Counted from the stretch's first letter, positions 19,828-31,925 are shown. The stretch is 64,000 bases of DNA from Cladorhizidae sp. MBARI D1340-BT2 (GCA_028752905.1 JAQNBH010000014.1:18087250-18151249), one strand, 5' to 3'. Program-made: numbers and translations. The notes: generated by a model not told the origin, from the sequence alone.

Positions 19828-21306
19828 ATGAACTGGACACTTGCGAGTACGTCACGGAATGGCTGCGACCTGAAACTGTTACTTTATCTGATGAAGAACA
19901 GGCAACACCAGAACCGAAGAGATGCAGATTCCATAGGGAAAAGGATGATGGAGAAAAGTCTAACTCTTTCCTTATATGTTCCCCATCCTCTGTCAAGGCA
20001 AGCATCCTCCTGGCAAAATGGTGGAAACAGAGGACGCATCCAGTTAGCAACGTCCAACAACCCCAGCACAATTTTATTTCATGTCTCCAGGTAGGAAAGT
20101 CCTTATTGGCTCTTATCCTTGAAATCAGCATGCCCTCCCAATGGAACAGAATTCCAACCCTACAAAAATTTAATTTTTCACCCATTTTCTAGGTTACCGG
20201 AAGCCAAGGAGTTCATTCAATCACGCATATCATATCTGTCCAGTTTGTCTCCCTCTTCCTCTGTCAATTTTTCATTGGCTACTTGTCACCACTTGCTGGG
20301 CAATGACCTCGAGAATACCATGGCAGCCATCAAGTTTGCACATCTAGCAAGGTCAAAACATCCCAAGGATAAGGAGGAGCAAGAGAAAGATGACGAGGAG
20401 GAGAAAAACTTGGAATGGTTGATAGAACTCTTGGATCGACAGAGGTCAGTGGAGGAGGCGAAGAAAAGAGGCAGAAAGGAACTGGAGAAGTGGCCGCTAG
20501 TAGAATTGGAAATGCCTCAGTATACTCAAGTCAGTAAACTACTGCTGTTATTATTTAGCTTGAGAAGAGTGACTGTTATGCCCATCATGGGTAAACTTGA
20601 AGTGGTGTTCTGCCCCTGGTTAGTTAGGCATAAAGGTGGTCATGCATAAAAAGTTTCAAATGTAGTGATCTCACAAATTTGTGAGAGTTGGGTCCCAGAA
20701 TTTGGGTACATGTTACTTTAGTATGCACCTGCAATTTTACCTGCAATTTTAACTGCAATTTTAATGTCAAAGGGAACAGAGCTTTTTATATATAAATATT
20801 TAACAGGTGTATATATAGCTCAAGTAGGGACACACCTTTTTTCCGTATTCCTTTTTAAGGCTGATTCAAATGCTAGAGCATTTATGTAATTAATTTTTTT
20901 GCATTTGTGTATAATTTCATATATTGAGTACCACTCACCAACCACTCCCCCATTCTTTAAGTATATATGTAGCTACTGTCTAGATGAAACTTCCCCATAA
21001 GCTGAAATGCTTCACACATGCAATGATGCCACAACTAAGAAATGCTTCTTTCTTAATTTGCCACATTTACTAACGTGTGTGCTACATGACAAGAATATGA
21101 ATTAATGTTGCTATGCTGAAAGTTATGCAAGTTGATTGAGATGTACAATTATGCAAAGTGGTCTTTAGGTTGAAAGGCGATCATGTTTGGATCTCGGTTG
21201 CAAGGAATTTCATGATAGATACGTGCTGACCCACACTCCAGTGGTCATCACTGATCTAGTGCAGCCGATGACTGCAATGGCATGGACACTTAGCTATGTG
21301 AAGAGA
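19828..21306 (+). CDS. JmjC/cupin-8-like protein, first three exons (copy A)
   Basis: Exons are 19,828-20,090, 20,193-20,529 and 21,169-21,306, with donors GTAGGA, GTCAGT and GTAAGT. Lengths of 263, 337 and 138 nt keep one frame (246 codons), which supports the ATG at 19,828 (MNWTLASTSRNG). Exon 2 is helical and highly charged (KDKEEQEKDDEEEKN). Exon 3 reads CLDLGCKEFHDRYVLTHTPV VITDLV...MAWTLSYVKR. This resembles the start of JmjC/cupin-8 hydroxylase domains: F-x-x-x-Y, PV(I/V)I, then W-T/S-L-x-Y. The exons with the iron-binding His and Asp are not visible before the satellite begins, so the gene is either interrupted by the array or continues past it. Confidence 0.5.
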
Positions 21307-22111
21307 GTAAGTCAGCCTACAGTAACATCCATGAACACTCGTGACCAATGAATACTCGTGACCAATGAATGTGCATGGGCTTCACTTCCTTGAACTATAT
21401 GTATATATATAGTCACTCAGGTGGGAGAGGGATTACAGTGTAGTCCAGTAGAATATGGTATGGGTGGTTTACCAGTCCTTTTAACTATAGCATATATATA
21501 TATGAGGACGGGTTCATGCAGTTTGTATCCAAAAAATAAATAGTCCTCATTTTACCTAGACATATATATGGCTTGTTTGCCACCTCCCCCCCCCCCCCCC
21601 CTCCCCCCCTCCCTTCATGGATTACTTGGTATTGGTTATGAGGGCAGGATCATTTATATCCTAAATATGTTATATAGGTAGCCTTTATTTTACCTACTAC
21701 TGCACACAATGTATAAATGACTTCTCAATGATCAACTAAGTAGCTGTGGCTCAGTATAGAACCAGGAGAGTCATTTATAAACAGTTGGGTGAAGGAACAA
21801 ACTCTTCAGGTAATTAACTATATCACATAATTGCTCTTTCATATATAGTTAGCGAGATACTTTACTTCGAAAGCATTTCAGCTCTGGCTTATATGAAATG
21901 AAAGCTAGAGATCATCCATTGAAAGTTATTTTTGAAGTATAATAGAGAAAGTCATTACATTCCACTACATCAGTTGTTCGTGGGAGCATCGAGTGGGTGC
22001 AGCTTGAGGATGCTGGAGAATGCAAAGTCGGTGCATTCATAGATTCTCTTGAGCTGGAAGCTGAGGGTAAGTTGAAGGTGTGTGTGTGGGGGGGAGGGGG
22101 GGGGGGTGTAT
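21307..22111. other. Intron-like region before the satellite, copy A
   Basis: This matches 59,050-59,841 in copy B closely. It contains a poly-C tract (about 21,587-21,611) and a G-rich tract at 22,087-22,106 directly before the satellite. A reading at about 21,974-22,070 (VRGSIEWVQLEDAGEC) is flanked by plausible splice signals but is in the wrong phase to follow exon 3. Confidence 0.5.
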
Positions 22112-25100
22112 GCAGCTCATGGAAGAACCTTCGCACTTAACTGCCAAGATTCAAGGAGCAGCACGTGGAAGAACCTTCACTTTTAACTGCCCAGCATCAA
22201 GGAGCAGCACATGGAAGAACCTTTACTTTTAACTGCCCAGCATCAAGGAGCAGCACATTGAAAAACCTTCATTCTTAACCACCCAGCATCAAGGAGCAGC
22301 ACATGGAAGAATCTTCACTCTTAACCGCCCAGCATCAAGGAGTAGGACATGGAAGAAACTTAACACTTAACCACCCAGCATCAAGGAGCAGCACATGGAA
22401 GAACCTTCATGCTTAACTGCCCAGAATCAAGGAGTAGCACATGGAACCTTCACTCTTAACCTCCCAGCATCAAGGAGTAGACATGGAATAACCGTCACAC
22501 TTAACCACCCAGCATCAAAGAGTGGCACAGGGAAGAACCTTTACTCTTAACCGCCTAGCATCAAGTAGCAGCACAACGCAGAACCTTCACACTTAACCGC
22601 CCAGCATCAACAAGTAGCACATGGAAGAACCTTCACAATTAACCGACCAGCATCAAGGAGTTGCACATGGAAGAAACTTCACTCTTAACGACCCAGCATC
22701 AAGGAGCAGCACATGGAATAAACTTCACTCTTAACCGCCCAGCATCAAGGAGCAGCACATGGACATTCACACTTAACCGCCCAGCATCATGGAGTAGCAC
22801 ATGGAAGAACATTCACCATTACCCACCTAGCATCAAAGGGCAGCACATAGAAGAACCTTTATTCTTTATGCTGGGAGGTTAAGAGTGAAGGTTATTCCAT
22901 CTGCTTATTCCATCTTCTGCTCCTTGATGCTGGGCAGTTAAGAATAAAGGTTCTTCCATGTGCTACTCCTTGATACTGGGCGGTTAAGAGTGAAGGTTCT
23001 CCCATGTGCTACTCCGTGATGCTGGGCGGTTAAGAGTGAAGGTTCTTCTATGTACTGCTCTTTGATTCTGGGTAGTTAAGAGTAAAGAAAGTTAAAAGTG
23101 AAGGTTCTTCCCATGTGCTGCTGGGCAGTTAAACGAGAAGGTTCTTCAATGTGCTGCTCTTTTATGCTGGGCGGTTAAGAGTTAACGTTATTCCATCTGC
23201 TGCTCCTTGATGCTGGGCAGGTAAGAATAAAGCTTCTTCCATGTGCTGTTCCTTGATTCTGGGTGGTTAAGAGTGAAGGTTCTTCCATGTGCTACTCCTT
23301 GATGCTGGGCGGTTAAGAGTGAAGGTTTTTCCATGTTCTACTCCTTGATGCTGGGTAGTTAAGAGTAAAGAAAGTTAAAAGTGAAGGTTCTTCCATGTGC
23401 TGCTCCTTCATGCTGGGCGGTTAAGAGTGAAGGTTCTTCCATGTGCTGCTCCTTGATGCTGGGCAGTAAGACTGAAGGTTCTGCAATGTCTGCTCTTTGA
23501 TGCTGTGCAATTAAAAGTGAAGGTTTTTCCATGTGCTATTCCTTGATGCTGGGTAGTTAAGAGTAAAGAAAGTTAAAAGTGAAAGTTCTTCCATGTGCTG
23601 CTCGTTGATGCTGGGCGGTTAAGAGTGAAGGTTCTTCCATGTTCTCCTCCTTGATGCGGGGCGGTTAAGAGTGAAGGTTCTTCCATGTGCTGCTCCTGAA
23701 TAACCTTCACTCTTAACCGCCCAGCATAGGAGCAGCACATGGAAGAACCTTCACTCTTAACCGCCCAACATCAAGGAGCAGCACATGGAAGAATCTATAC
23801 TCTTAACATCCCAACATCAAGGAATAGGACATGGAAGAAACTTAACACTTAACCACCCAGCATCAATGAGCAGCACATGGAAGAACCTTCACTCTTAACC
23901 GGCAAGTACCAAGGAGCAGCAAATGGAACAACCTTCACACTTAACCGCTCATCATTAAGGAGTAGCACATGGAAGAACCTTAACTCTTAACCACCCAGCA
24001 TCATGGAGCAGCACACGGAAGAACCTTTACTCTTAACCGCCCAGCATAAAGGAGCCGCACATGGAAGAATCTTCCACTTAACTGCCCAGCATCAAGGATA
24101 GCACATGGAAGAACCTTAACACTTAAATGCCCAGCATGAAGCAGCACTTGGAAGAACTTTTATTCTTAACCACTCAGCATAAAGGAGCAGCTCATGGAAG
24201 AACCTTCCCACTTAACTGCCAAGATTCAACGAGCAGCACATGGAAGAACCTTCACTTTTAACTTCCCAGCATCAAGGAACAGCACATGGAAGAACCTTTC
24301 CTTTTAACAGCCCAGGAGCAGCACATGGAAGAACCTTCACTCTTAACCGCCCAGCATCAAGGAGCAGCACATGGAAGAACCTTCACTCTTAACAGCTCAG
24401 CATCCAGGAGGAGCACATGGCAGAACCTTCACTCTTAACCAACCAGCATCATGGAGAAGGACATGGAAGAACCTTCACTCTTAACTGCCCAGCATCAATA
24501 AGCAGCACATGGAAGAATCTTTACTTTTAACCACCTCGCATCATGATTAGCACAAGGAAAAACATAAACCACCCAGAATCAAGGAGACCCACATGGAAGA
24601 ACCTTTACTCTTAACCGCCCAGCATCAAGGAGCAGCACATGGAAGAACCTTCACTCTTAACTGCCAAGCATCAAGGAGCAGCTCATGGAAGAACCTTCAC
24701 TCTTAACCGCCCAGCATCAAGGAGCAGCACATGGAAGAACCTTCACTCTTAACTGCCCAGGATCAAGAAGCAGTATATGGAAGAACCTTCAATTTTAATA
24801 GCCCAGTATCAAGGAGCAGCACATAGAAGAACCTTCACGCTTAACTGCCCAGAATCAAGGAGTAGCACATGGAACCTTCACTCTTAACCGCTCAGAATCA
24901 ATGAGTAGCACATGGAAGAACCTTGACTCTTAACCACCCAGCATCAAAGAGCAACACAGTGAAGAACCTTTACTCTTAACCTCCTAGCATCAAGTAGCAG
25001 CACAACGAAGAACCTTCACACTTAACCGCCCATCATCAAGGAGCAGCACATGGAAGAACCTTCACTCTTAACCACCCAGCATCAAGGAGTAGCACATGGA

Positions 25101-26727
25101 AGAACCTTTACTCTTAACCACCAAGCATCAAGGAACAGCACAAGAACCATTACTCTTAACCACCCAGTATCAAAGAGCAGCACATGGAAGAACCTTTATT
25201 CTTAACCGCCGAGCATAAAGGAGCAGCTCATGGAAGAACCTTCATACTTAACCACCCAGATTCAGGGAGCAGAACATGGAAGAACCTTAATCTTAACCCC
25301 ACAGGATCATGGAGCAGCACAAGGAAGAACCTTTATTCTTAACCGCCCAGCATCAAGGAGCAGCAAATGGAAGAACCTTTGCACATAATGGCCCAGATTC
25401 AAGGAGCAGCAAATGGAAGAACCTTCACTCTTAATCACCCAGCATCATGGAACAGCACATGGAAGAACCTTTCTTAACTGCCCAGCATCAACGAGCAGAA
25501 CAAGGAAGCACTTTCGCAATTAACAGCCCAGATTAAAGGAGCAGCACATGGAGAACCTTCACTCTTAACTGCCCAGCATCAAGGAATAGCACATGGAAGA
25601 ACCTTCACACTTAACCGCCTAGCATCAAAGAGCAGCACATGGAAGAACCTTCACTCTTAACCACCCAGAATCAAGGAGTAGCACATGGAAGGACCATCAC
25701 TCTTAACCACCGAACATCAAGGTGCAGCAGATGGAAGTTACCTTCACTCTTAACTGCCCAACACCAAGGAGCTGCACATGGAAGAACCTTCAGACTTAAC
25801 CACCCAGCACCAAGGAGCAGCACAATAATCACCCAGCATCAAGGAACAGCACATGGAAGAACCTTCACTCTTAACCGCCCAGCATCAAGGAGTAGCACAA
25901 GTAAGACCTTTCACTCTTAACCAAGGAGCAGCACATGGAGGAACCTTTATTCTTAACCTCCCAGCATCAAGGAGCAGAACATGGAAGAACCTTCGCACTT
26001 AACCGCCCAGATTCAAGTAGCAGCACATGGAGAACCTTCACTCTTAACCGCCCAGCATCAAGGAGTAGCACATGGAAGAACCTTCACACTTAACCGCCCA
26101 GCATTAAGGAGCAGCACGTGGAAGAGCCTTCACTCTTAACCACCCAGCATCATGGAGCAGCACATGGAAGGACCTTTATTCTTAACCGCCCAACATCAAG
26201 GAGCAGATCATGGAAGAACCTTCACTCTTAACCACCCAGCATCATGGAGCAGTATGTGGAAGAACCTTTATTCTTCACCGCCCAGCATCAAGGAGCAGAA
26301 CATGGAAGGACCTTCGCATGTAACCACCCAGATTAAAGGAGCAGCACATGGAGAACCTTCACTCTTAACTACCCAGCATCATGGAGTAGCACATGGAAGA
26401 ACTTTCACAATTAACCAACCAGCATCAAGGAGTAGCACATGGAAAAACCTTCACATTAACCAGCCAGCATCAAGGAGCAGAACATGTAAGAACCTTTACT
26501 CTTAACCGCCCAGGCAGCATCAAGGAGCAGCACATGGAAGAACCTTCACTCTTAACCACCCAGCATCAAGGAGCCACATATGGAAAAACCTTCGTCTTAA
26601 CCACCCAGCATCAAGGAGGAGCACATGGAATAACCTTCACTCTTAACTGCCCAGCATCAAGGTGCAGCACATGGAATAACCTTCACTCTTAACCTCCACT
26701 CTTAACCTCCAGCATCAAGGAGCAGAT
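22112..26727. repeat. 46-bp satellite array, copy A, part 1
   Basis: About one hundred diverged copies of a 46-bp unit. Core phrases are catcaaggagcagcacatgg, aagaaccttcactcttaac and cgcccag. The unit length is not a multiple of three and the unit carries TAA, so ORFs across it are chance products. Units vary by substitutions and small indels. The orientation is reversed between about 22,869 and 23,690. Gypsy element 2 interrupts the array at 26,727. Confidence 0.95.
22869..23690 (-). repeat. Inverted block inside the satellite, copy A
   Basis: Units here read ctgggcggttaagagtgaag then gttcttccatgtgctgctcc, the reverse complement of the rest of the array. The left switch point (ttctttatgctgggaggtta) and right switch point (tcctgaataaccttcac) are both conserved in copy B. 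The copy A block is about 350 bp longer, so it has gained units or copy B has lost them. Confidence 0.9.
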
Positions 26728-27460
26728 TGTCGTAGAAACCCAGCCTTCTGCCTCTCTTGGAAGTTTTAACCAATTAGGACCCAGATCCCTGCGCTCTATG
26801 ATGCCGTAAGGGCGTGCTCGGTCCTCTGACGTCCTGCACCACCCAAACCAAACTCAACACTCTCCCTCCTGGAGATGCTGGATAACCACTCAGCAACCCT
26901 TTAAGTTACCGGACTGTAAGAACTAATAATATAGGTATTATTAGTAATGAGATACGAGACGGTATAAGCAAACAAGATTAATTACAACACTTCACCCTCG
27001 GTGAGTAAGTACATTAATGGAGTCTCTTGTTCTTTGTAGTTTGAAGGTTATCTGTTCAGATCTAAGACATATCTAAATCTCTAGCTAGTATTCAATTCCT
27101 TTTATACTCTAGCTACTATCCAATGTTCATAAAATACACTATGTCCCAACGGGACTATATAAGGTAATGTTTCAGTGATGCTCTGACGTGGCAGTTGTGG
27201 TTGTGGTCACAGACTCTCGACTGCTGCGGTGTCAGGTTCAGGGCTGCTCTCACGCTTTGGCTGTACACAACATCTGTTGTTGTTATTGGTCGTTGGGTTC
27301 AAAGGAGCTTGTTCAGGGCTGCTCTCACGCTTTGGCTGTACACAACATCTGTTGTTGTTATTGGTCGTTGGGTTCAAAGGAGCTTGTGGTTCCTTTGATG
27401 TGGCGGTGGTATTGGGGTTTGGAGATGTCTTCTCTGTCAGAGTGGGTGGCTTCTCTGACA
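26728..27460 (-). repeat. 3' LTR of gypsy element 2, partly protein-coding
   Basis: 733 bp, TGT...ACA. Positions 27,207-27,460 encode the C-terminal tail of the polyprotein. A 75-bp unit starting ttcagggctgctctcacgct is duplicated in tandem at 27,238-27,387, and 75 is divisible by three, so the tail contains an exact 25-residue repeat. A purine tract (complement of ctcccccttcct, from 27,461) abuts the LTR. Confidence 0.95.
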
Positions 27461-30400
27461 CTCCCCCTTCCTCGGTTGAAGACTTGTCTTCCTCGCGACT
27501 AAGTCCGTCCGCGTTTCCGTTAGCCGTCCCTGGTCGGTGTTGTACTTCAAAGTTATAGTCCTGTAGTGCTAACGCCCATCTCGTTAAGCGTCCGTGAGAG
27601 TCTTTTAAGTTGGCCATGTGGGCGAGAGGGTTGTGGTCTGTCTGTACGATGAATCGCCGCCCTTCCAGGTACACCCGGAAGTGACGGATCCCGTCCACAA
27701 TTGCTAGTGCTTCTCTCTCGATCGTAGAATAGTTCCTTTCACGTTGTAGTAACTTTCGCGAGCCATAGCCCACCGGATGTTCTTCTTCGTCTTTGTCTTT
27801 CTGGCTGAGTACGTATCCAAGACCAACATCTGATGCGTCGGTCTGTAGATAAAATATACTTGCCCAATTGGGCGAAGAGAGCACTGGTTGGTCACACAAC
27901 AATGTTTTTAAACTGGTAAATGCTGTCTGACACTCTGCATTCCAAACAACATTATTACTTTTGGACTTTCTAGTCAAGTTGGATAGTGGTGTAGCTATCT
28001 CAGCAAATCTTGCTATAAATCTACGGTAATAGCCCGCAAGACCTAAGAATGCACGTAGCTGTTTCTTTGTGGTAGGCTGTTTGTATGCTTTCACTGCCTC
28101 TACCTTGCATGTTACTGGTTTAACCTGGCCTCCTCCCACTTCATGGCCTAGGTAAGTGCAGTGGCTCTTCCCAAATTGACACTTTTTTAATTTAATCTTT
28201 AGGCCTGCTTCTCTTAGCCTTTCTAGTACACAAGCAATGTGTTGTACATGCTGTTCCCATGTGTCACTAAAAATCACGATGTCATCCAGGTAGGCCGCAG
28301 TAAACTGGGCCAAACCTGCTAGTATGTGGTCCATCAACCTCTGAAAGGTGGAGGGGGCTGAGACCAGACCAAAGGGCATGGTCGTAAATTCGTATTTCCC
28401 ATAGGGAGTGATGAAGGCGGTCTTTTCCCTATCACTCCCCTTCACTGGTACTTGGTAATACCCCTTGGTCAGGTCTAGCGTTGTTATATACTCAGCACCC
28501 CCCAGATTATCAATTAGCTCCTCAATGTTTGGTAATGGGTACGGGTCGCCTGTGGTCACGCTGTTAAGTTTCCTGAAATCCACACACATTCGCCTCGTCC
28601 CATCCTTCTTAGGAACTAATACTATTGGGGCCGCCCAAGGACTTTTGCTAGCGGTGATGATTCCCAATTCGAGTAAAGATTTTATTTCTTCTTCTAGAAA
28701 TACTTTGGAGGCTTCTGCTAATCTGTACGAGGGTAGTCTAATGGGCAGTGCATCCCCTGTCGGGATCACGTGCTCCACTAGCTGTGTCCGTCCTGGCACA
28801 TCACATATAACGTCTGAAAATTTGCTCTTGACTTGGTTTAGTTGTGTAAGTTGTGAACTAGTGAGACTAGTTTCTGCGTCTCCTGCTAGTGATGATTCGC
28901 TTTCATCTTCCTGGCTAAAGAAGGCTGCAGCCGTGGGCGTGTGCCATTTCTTTAGCGCATTGATGTGGTAGATCTTAATTGGCTTACCCACCTTGCCCAC
29001 ATTCAACTGATAGGTCACATCACTTACTTTGCCTACAACCTCAAATGGACCCTGCCATTCGTTCAAGAGCTTGTCCTGCTTCCTTGGGCGGAAGGCCAGG
29101 ACAAACTCTCCAACATCAAATGATCTCTCAATTGCCTTTTTGTCATAGTAAATCTTGTCTTTTCTTTTATTCTCCCGCTCATTTTCCTGAGCTAATTTAC
29201 TAGTCACTTCCATGTTAGCTCTGAGAGTCTGGACGTATTCAGGGGTGTCTACAGAACTCTCACTGTCTTTCTTTCTCCAATATCTTACCAACTGGTCTAG
29301 GGGCATCCTCATTTCCCTCCCATACATCAGTTCGTACGGGGAAAACCCAGTTGTCTTGTGAGGGGTTCCCCGGTATGCCCACATAATATAAGGTAAGCAT
29401 GCATCCCACTCAACGTCTTTGCTACTAGTCAACTTCCTTAGCAAATGTTTCAGGGTGGAGTTGAAACGCTCCACCATACCATCTGTTTGGGGATGGTACG
29501 GTGAAGTTCTGACCCGCTTTATCCCTGTCACGTTACATAGGTGCGTCATCACTTTACCAACAAAATTCGTGCCGTTATCTGTCAAGATCTCTTCCGGCAG
29601 TCCTAGTCTGGCTATGACCTCCATCAAGCATTCCGCGGTGGCCTCTGCGGTGGCATTCCTCAAAGGGAAAGCCTCCGGCCACCGGGTACAATAATCCATT
29701 ATCACAAGGATGAATTTATTGCCTCTTTTAGTTCTTCTGAGGGGACCAAAGATGTCCATTGCAACTCTGGCAAATGGCTTATCAATGATGGGTAAGGGGT
29801 GTAGTGGGTTTCTAGCTGTGGTGGCAGGGCTAGCTTTTTGGCAAATGGGGCATGACTGGCACAGGGCTTGGACATCGCTGACCAACCCCGGCCAATCCAT
29901 CCGAGATCTAATTATGCTCAAGGTTCTTTCACGGCCAAAGTGACCTGCTACCACAGAGGTGTGGGCTAGGCGTAACACCTTTGTCCTCGCTACCTCAGGT
30001 ACCACTACAAGGCTTTTTCCTCCTTCTTTGTACGGTTTCCTCATCATTAGCCCCCCCTCCATAAAATATTCACTCTTTTTATCACACAACCCTGCTCTGA
30101 TCTTACTTAGCGTCGGGTCGCTTTGTTGTTCTTTCCTCAGCTGTGTTGGTGAAATTGTGTCCATTTGATTTCCTTCTTCTGGGGTGGCTAATTCTCTTTT
30201 CCTGGTTTCTTCTTCTTCTTCTTTGTCACTGTCATTTGGGCTGGGGGTCAAGGAGTGAGTCACAGGCTCATCTTGCTGCTGTTGACGGACTTCGTCCTCT
30301 TTTTGCTGATCCTTGATTTTCTTCTGGGCCCTGGTGGTTGTGACCAGTCCAAATTCAGTTGGGGTGGTGGTAGGTGGAGTTGTTTCTTCCTTTCTTGGTG

Positions 30401-31925
30401 AATCTAAGGCCTCCCTCAAATACTTCCTGAAATGAGGAATGTCATGGCCTAACAACATATCACAACTTATATGTTTACTGACTCCCACTACCATAATCTC
30501 TTCTTTACCCTCCAGCTGTATCATTATTTTAGCGGCTGGGAACTGTGTCTCTTTACTACTTGCTGTCTGATATTTAATCTGCCATGGCAAGTAATCTTTC
30601 TCATTCACACACCTGGGATGCACTATGCTCTTAGTACATCCCGTGTCAAGTAAGGCCTTCACTGGTCTACTATTAATGGCTACTTCTCGTGTCCATTCTG
30701 GCAACCCTTCTCTCTGGTCTATGGCAACATGCCCTTGCTCAAACTTTACTCTGCACTCTCTCTGGTAATGCCCCGCTTTACCACATCGGAAACAAGATAC
30801 TGATTTCGGGTCTCTGCCCTGGTTAGAATAATTCTTACCCTGCTCCTGATGTGTATTGGGGAATGTGTTGGAAGGCGGGGAACGCGCAGGCTCTCTGCGG
30901 TCCCGGTTCCATGGTGTTGGTTGGTTAATCTCTCTGGAAGGCATTGTTCCTCTTCCTCTTTGTTCTCTGTAGGGAAAATTTGATTCCCGGGAAGGCATTG
31001 TTCCTCTTCCTCTTTGTTCTTGCTGTCTGTAGGGGTGAGTGTTCTCCCTGGGAGGCATGGTCCCTCTCCCTCTTTGTTCTTGCTCTCCTCTTGGGATGTT
31101 CAAGTGCCTGATGACCGCCGCCGTGAGCTCTTCGTAGCTCTGGGGGTTTAGCTGACGCATGCGCGTCTCTAGCCATCTGGGAAGTTTCTGTAAGGTCAAT
31201 TCAAATAGGAATAAATCGCGCACTGGCTTACCCTCGGCTTCAATCCAGCGACCGAACTGTTGCTTCCGGTCCCTGAACCAAAGCTCTGGTGTGCTGGAAT
31301 TGAAGGGCGAGTCGAAGATCTGTTTCCTGTAGTTTTCTGAGGTAACTTGATAGGTCTCTCTGAGGACTCTGCAGACTTCCTCGAAGTCGCCTTGATCTGT
31401 GGGGGAAAGAGAAGTAACAGCTAACATCCCTTGACCACTTAGAGCGCTGCGCAAGAACGTGCACCATCGGCGCTCTGGCCAACCATTGGCTTCAGCGACT
31501 ATTTTGAATAAGTCTAGGTACGCCCCCATGTCATCTACCCCCTCAATGTACTTTTGCAATCTTACATGGGGTGATGGCGGTGCTGCTGCCGGACGTTCTG
31601 CTAAACGAACCAGGTCCTGCTGCATCCCTAGCAGAAGCTGTGACATTCTCTCTTCCTGTCTCTCTGCCCTATCCCTCTGATCTTTCTTGTCTTCAGTTTC
31701 TCTTTCTGTCCTTTCATCTTCTCTTTGGTCTCTTCTCTGAGATTCTTCAGTGTCTTTTATTAGCCTGTTCTCCTCCGTCTGGATGAACCTATTCATTAAT
31801 AAAGACCTGGACATGTGTAACTCTTGTGTCGTCCCTGGGGCTTCCTCTATTCCATCTGCTGAGGTCTGGAAGATACTCCCACTTCGGAGCTGCCTGTTCT
31901 CTCCGGCTCTTCCTGTGTTCTGCAT
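27207..31925 (-). CDS. gag-pol: Gag-protease-integrase-RT-RNase H polyprotein of gypsy element 2
   Basis: A single 1,572-residue ORF from ATG 31,925. A charged coiled coil spans residues 50-115, and a capsid with a SCAN-like C-terminal segment spans about 199-275 (VRDLFLFELTLQKLPRWL). Three EQRGRGTMP repeats (284-331) precede a zinc knuckle CFRCGKAGHYQREC (378-391) and protease ALLDTGC (Asp 427). Integrase has HTSVVAGHFG...CQSCPIC (about 653-695), VAMDIFGPL, ILTDNGTNF and DGMVERFN (near 723, 785, 818) and a GPF module near 955. RT has KKDGTRRMCVDFRKLN (about 1,108) and AAYLDDIVIFS (about 1,212). RNase H runs from LQTDASDVG (about 1,362) to NGNADGLSR (about 1,475). The final 83 residues lie in the 3' LTR. 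Intact throughout. Confidence 0.96.
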   Translation of the reverse strand: MQNTGRAGENRQLRSGSIFQTSADGIEEAPGTTQELHMSRSLLMNRFIQTEENRLIKDTEESQRRDQREDERTERETEDKKDQRDRAERQEERMSQLLLGMQQDLVRLAERPAAAPPSPHVRLQKYIEGVDDMGAYLDLFKIVAEANGWPERRWCTFLRSALSGQGMLAVTSLSPTDQGDFEEVCRVLRETYQVTSENYRKQIFDSPFNSSTPELWFRDRKQQFGRWIEAEGKPVRDLFLFELTLQKLPRWLETRMRQLNPQSYEELTAAVIRHLNIPRGEQEQRGRGTMPPRENTHPYRQQEQRGRGTMPSRESNFPYREQRGRGTMPSREINQPTPWNRDRREPARSPPSNTFPNTHQEQGKNYSNQGRDPKSVSCFRCGKAGHYQRECRVKFEQGHVAIDQREGLPEWTREVAINSRPVKALLDTGCTKSIVHPRCVNEKDYLPWQIKYQTASSKETQFPAAKIMIQLEGKEEIMVVGVSKHISCDMLLGHDIPHFRKYLREALDSPRKEETTPPTTTPTEFGLVTTTRAQKKIKDQQKEDEVRQQQQDEPVTHSLTPSPNDSDKEEEEETRKRELATPEEGNQMDTISPTQLRKEQQSDPTLSKIRAGLCDKKSEYFMEGGLMMRKPYKEGGKSLVVVPEVARTKVLRLAHTSVVAGHFGRERTLSIIRSRMDWPGLVSDVQALCQSCPICQKASPATTARNPLHPLPIIDKPFARVAMDIFGPLRRTKRGNKFILVIMDYCTRWPEAFPLRNATAEATAECLMEVIARLGLPEEILTDNGTNFVGKVMTHLCNVTGIKRVRTSPYHPQTDGMVERFNSTLKHLLRKLTSSKDVEWDACLPYIMWAYRGTPHKTTGFSPYELMYGREMRMPLDQLVRYWRKKDSESSVDTPEYVQTLRANMEVTSKLAQENERENKRKDKIYYDKKAIERSFDVGEFVLAFRPRKQDKLLNEWQGPFEVVGKVSDVTYQLNVGKVGKPIKIYHINALKKWHTPTAAAFFSQEDESESSLAGDAETSLTSSQLTQLNQVKSKFSDVICDVPGRTQLVEHVIPTGDALPIRLPSYRLAEASKVFLEEEIKSLLELGIITASKSPWAAPIVLVPKKDGTRRMCVDFRKLNSVTTGDPYPLPNIEELIDNLGGAEYITTLDLTKGYYQVPVKGSDREKTAFITPYGKYEFTTMPFGLVSAPSTFQRLMDHILAGLAQFTAAYLDDIVIFSDTWEQHVQHIACVLERLREAGLKIKLKKCQFGKSHCTYLGHEVGGGQVKPVTCKVEAVKAYKQPTTKKQLRAFLGLAGYYRRFIARFAEIATPLSNLTRKSKSNNVVWNAECQTAFTSLKTLLCDQPVLSSPNWASIFYLQTDASDVGLGYVLSQKDKDEEEHPVGYGSRKLLQRERNYSTIEREALAIVDGIRHFRVYLEGRRFIVQTDHNPLAHMANLKDSHGRLTRWALALQDYNFEVQHRPGTANGNADGLSREEDKSSTEEGGVSEKPPTLTEKTSPNPNTTATSKEPQAPLNPTTNNNNRCCVQPKRESSPEQAPLNPTTNNNNRCCVQPKRESSPEPDTAAVESL

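Larger units (their letters stand above)
1..26727. repeat. Segmental duplication, copy A (interrupted by later insertions)
   Basis: Position 1 aligns by eye with position 49,463, and the order of landmarks is the same in both copies: dispanin first exon, CD225 gene, JmjC-like gene, then 46-bp satellite with an inverted block. Many small indels and substitutions separate the copies. The copy A-only segments 2,262-5,157 and 5,341-16,005 are transposon insertions with matching short flanking repeats, so they post-date the duplication. The block probably begins left of the window. An uncollapsed pair of haplotypes placed in tandem by the assembler is an alternative to a true genomic duplication. 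Confidence 0.85.

Noticed and set aside
21974..22070. Possible fourth exon of the JmjC-like gene (VRGSIEWVQLEDAGEC)
   Set aside because: Plausible acceptor and donor, but it needs one carried-over base while exon 3 ends in phase 0, and it has no JmjC iron-binding motif.
25639..25920. Open frames of 70-117 codons across the 46-bp array (HMEEPSLLTTQHQG-type repeats)
   Set aside because: The unit is 46 bp, so the frame rotates each unit and all three frames of the same repeat appear. Units carry stops and vary freely. These are satellite artefacts.
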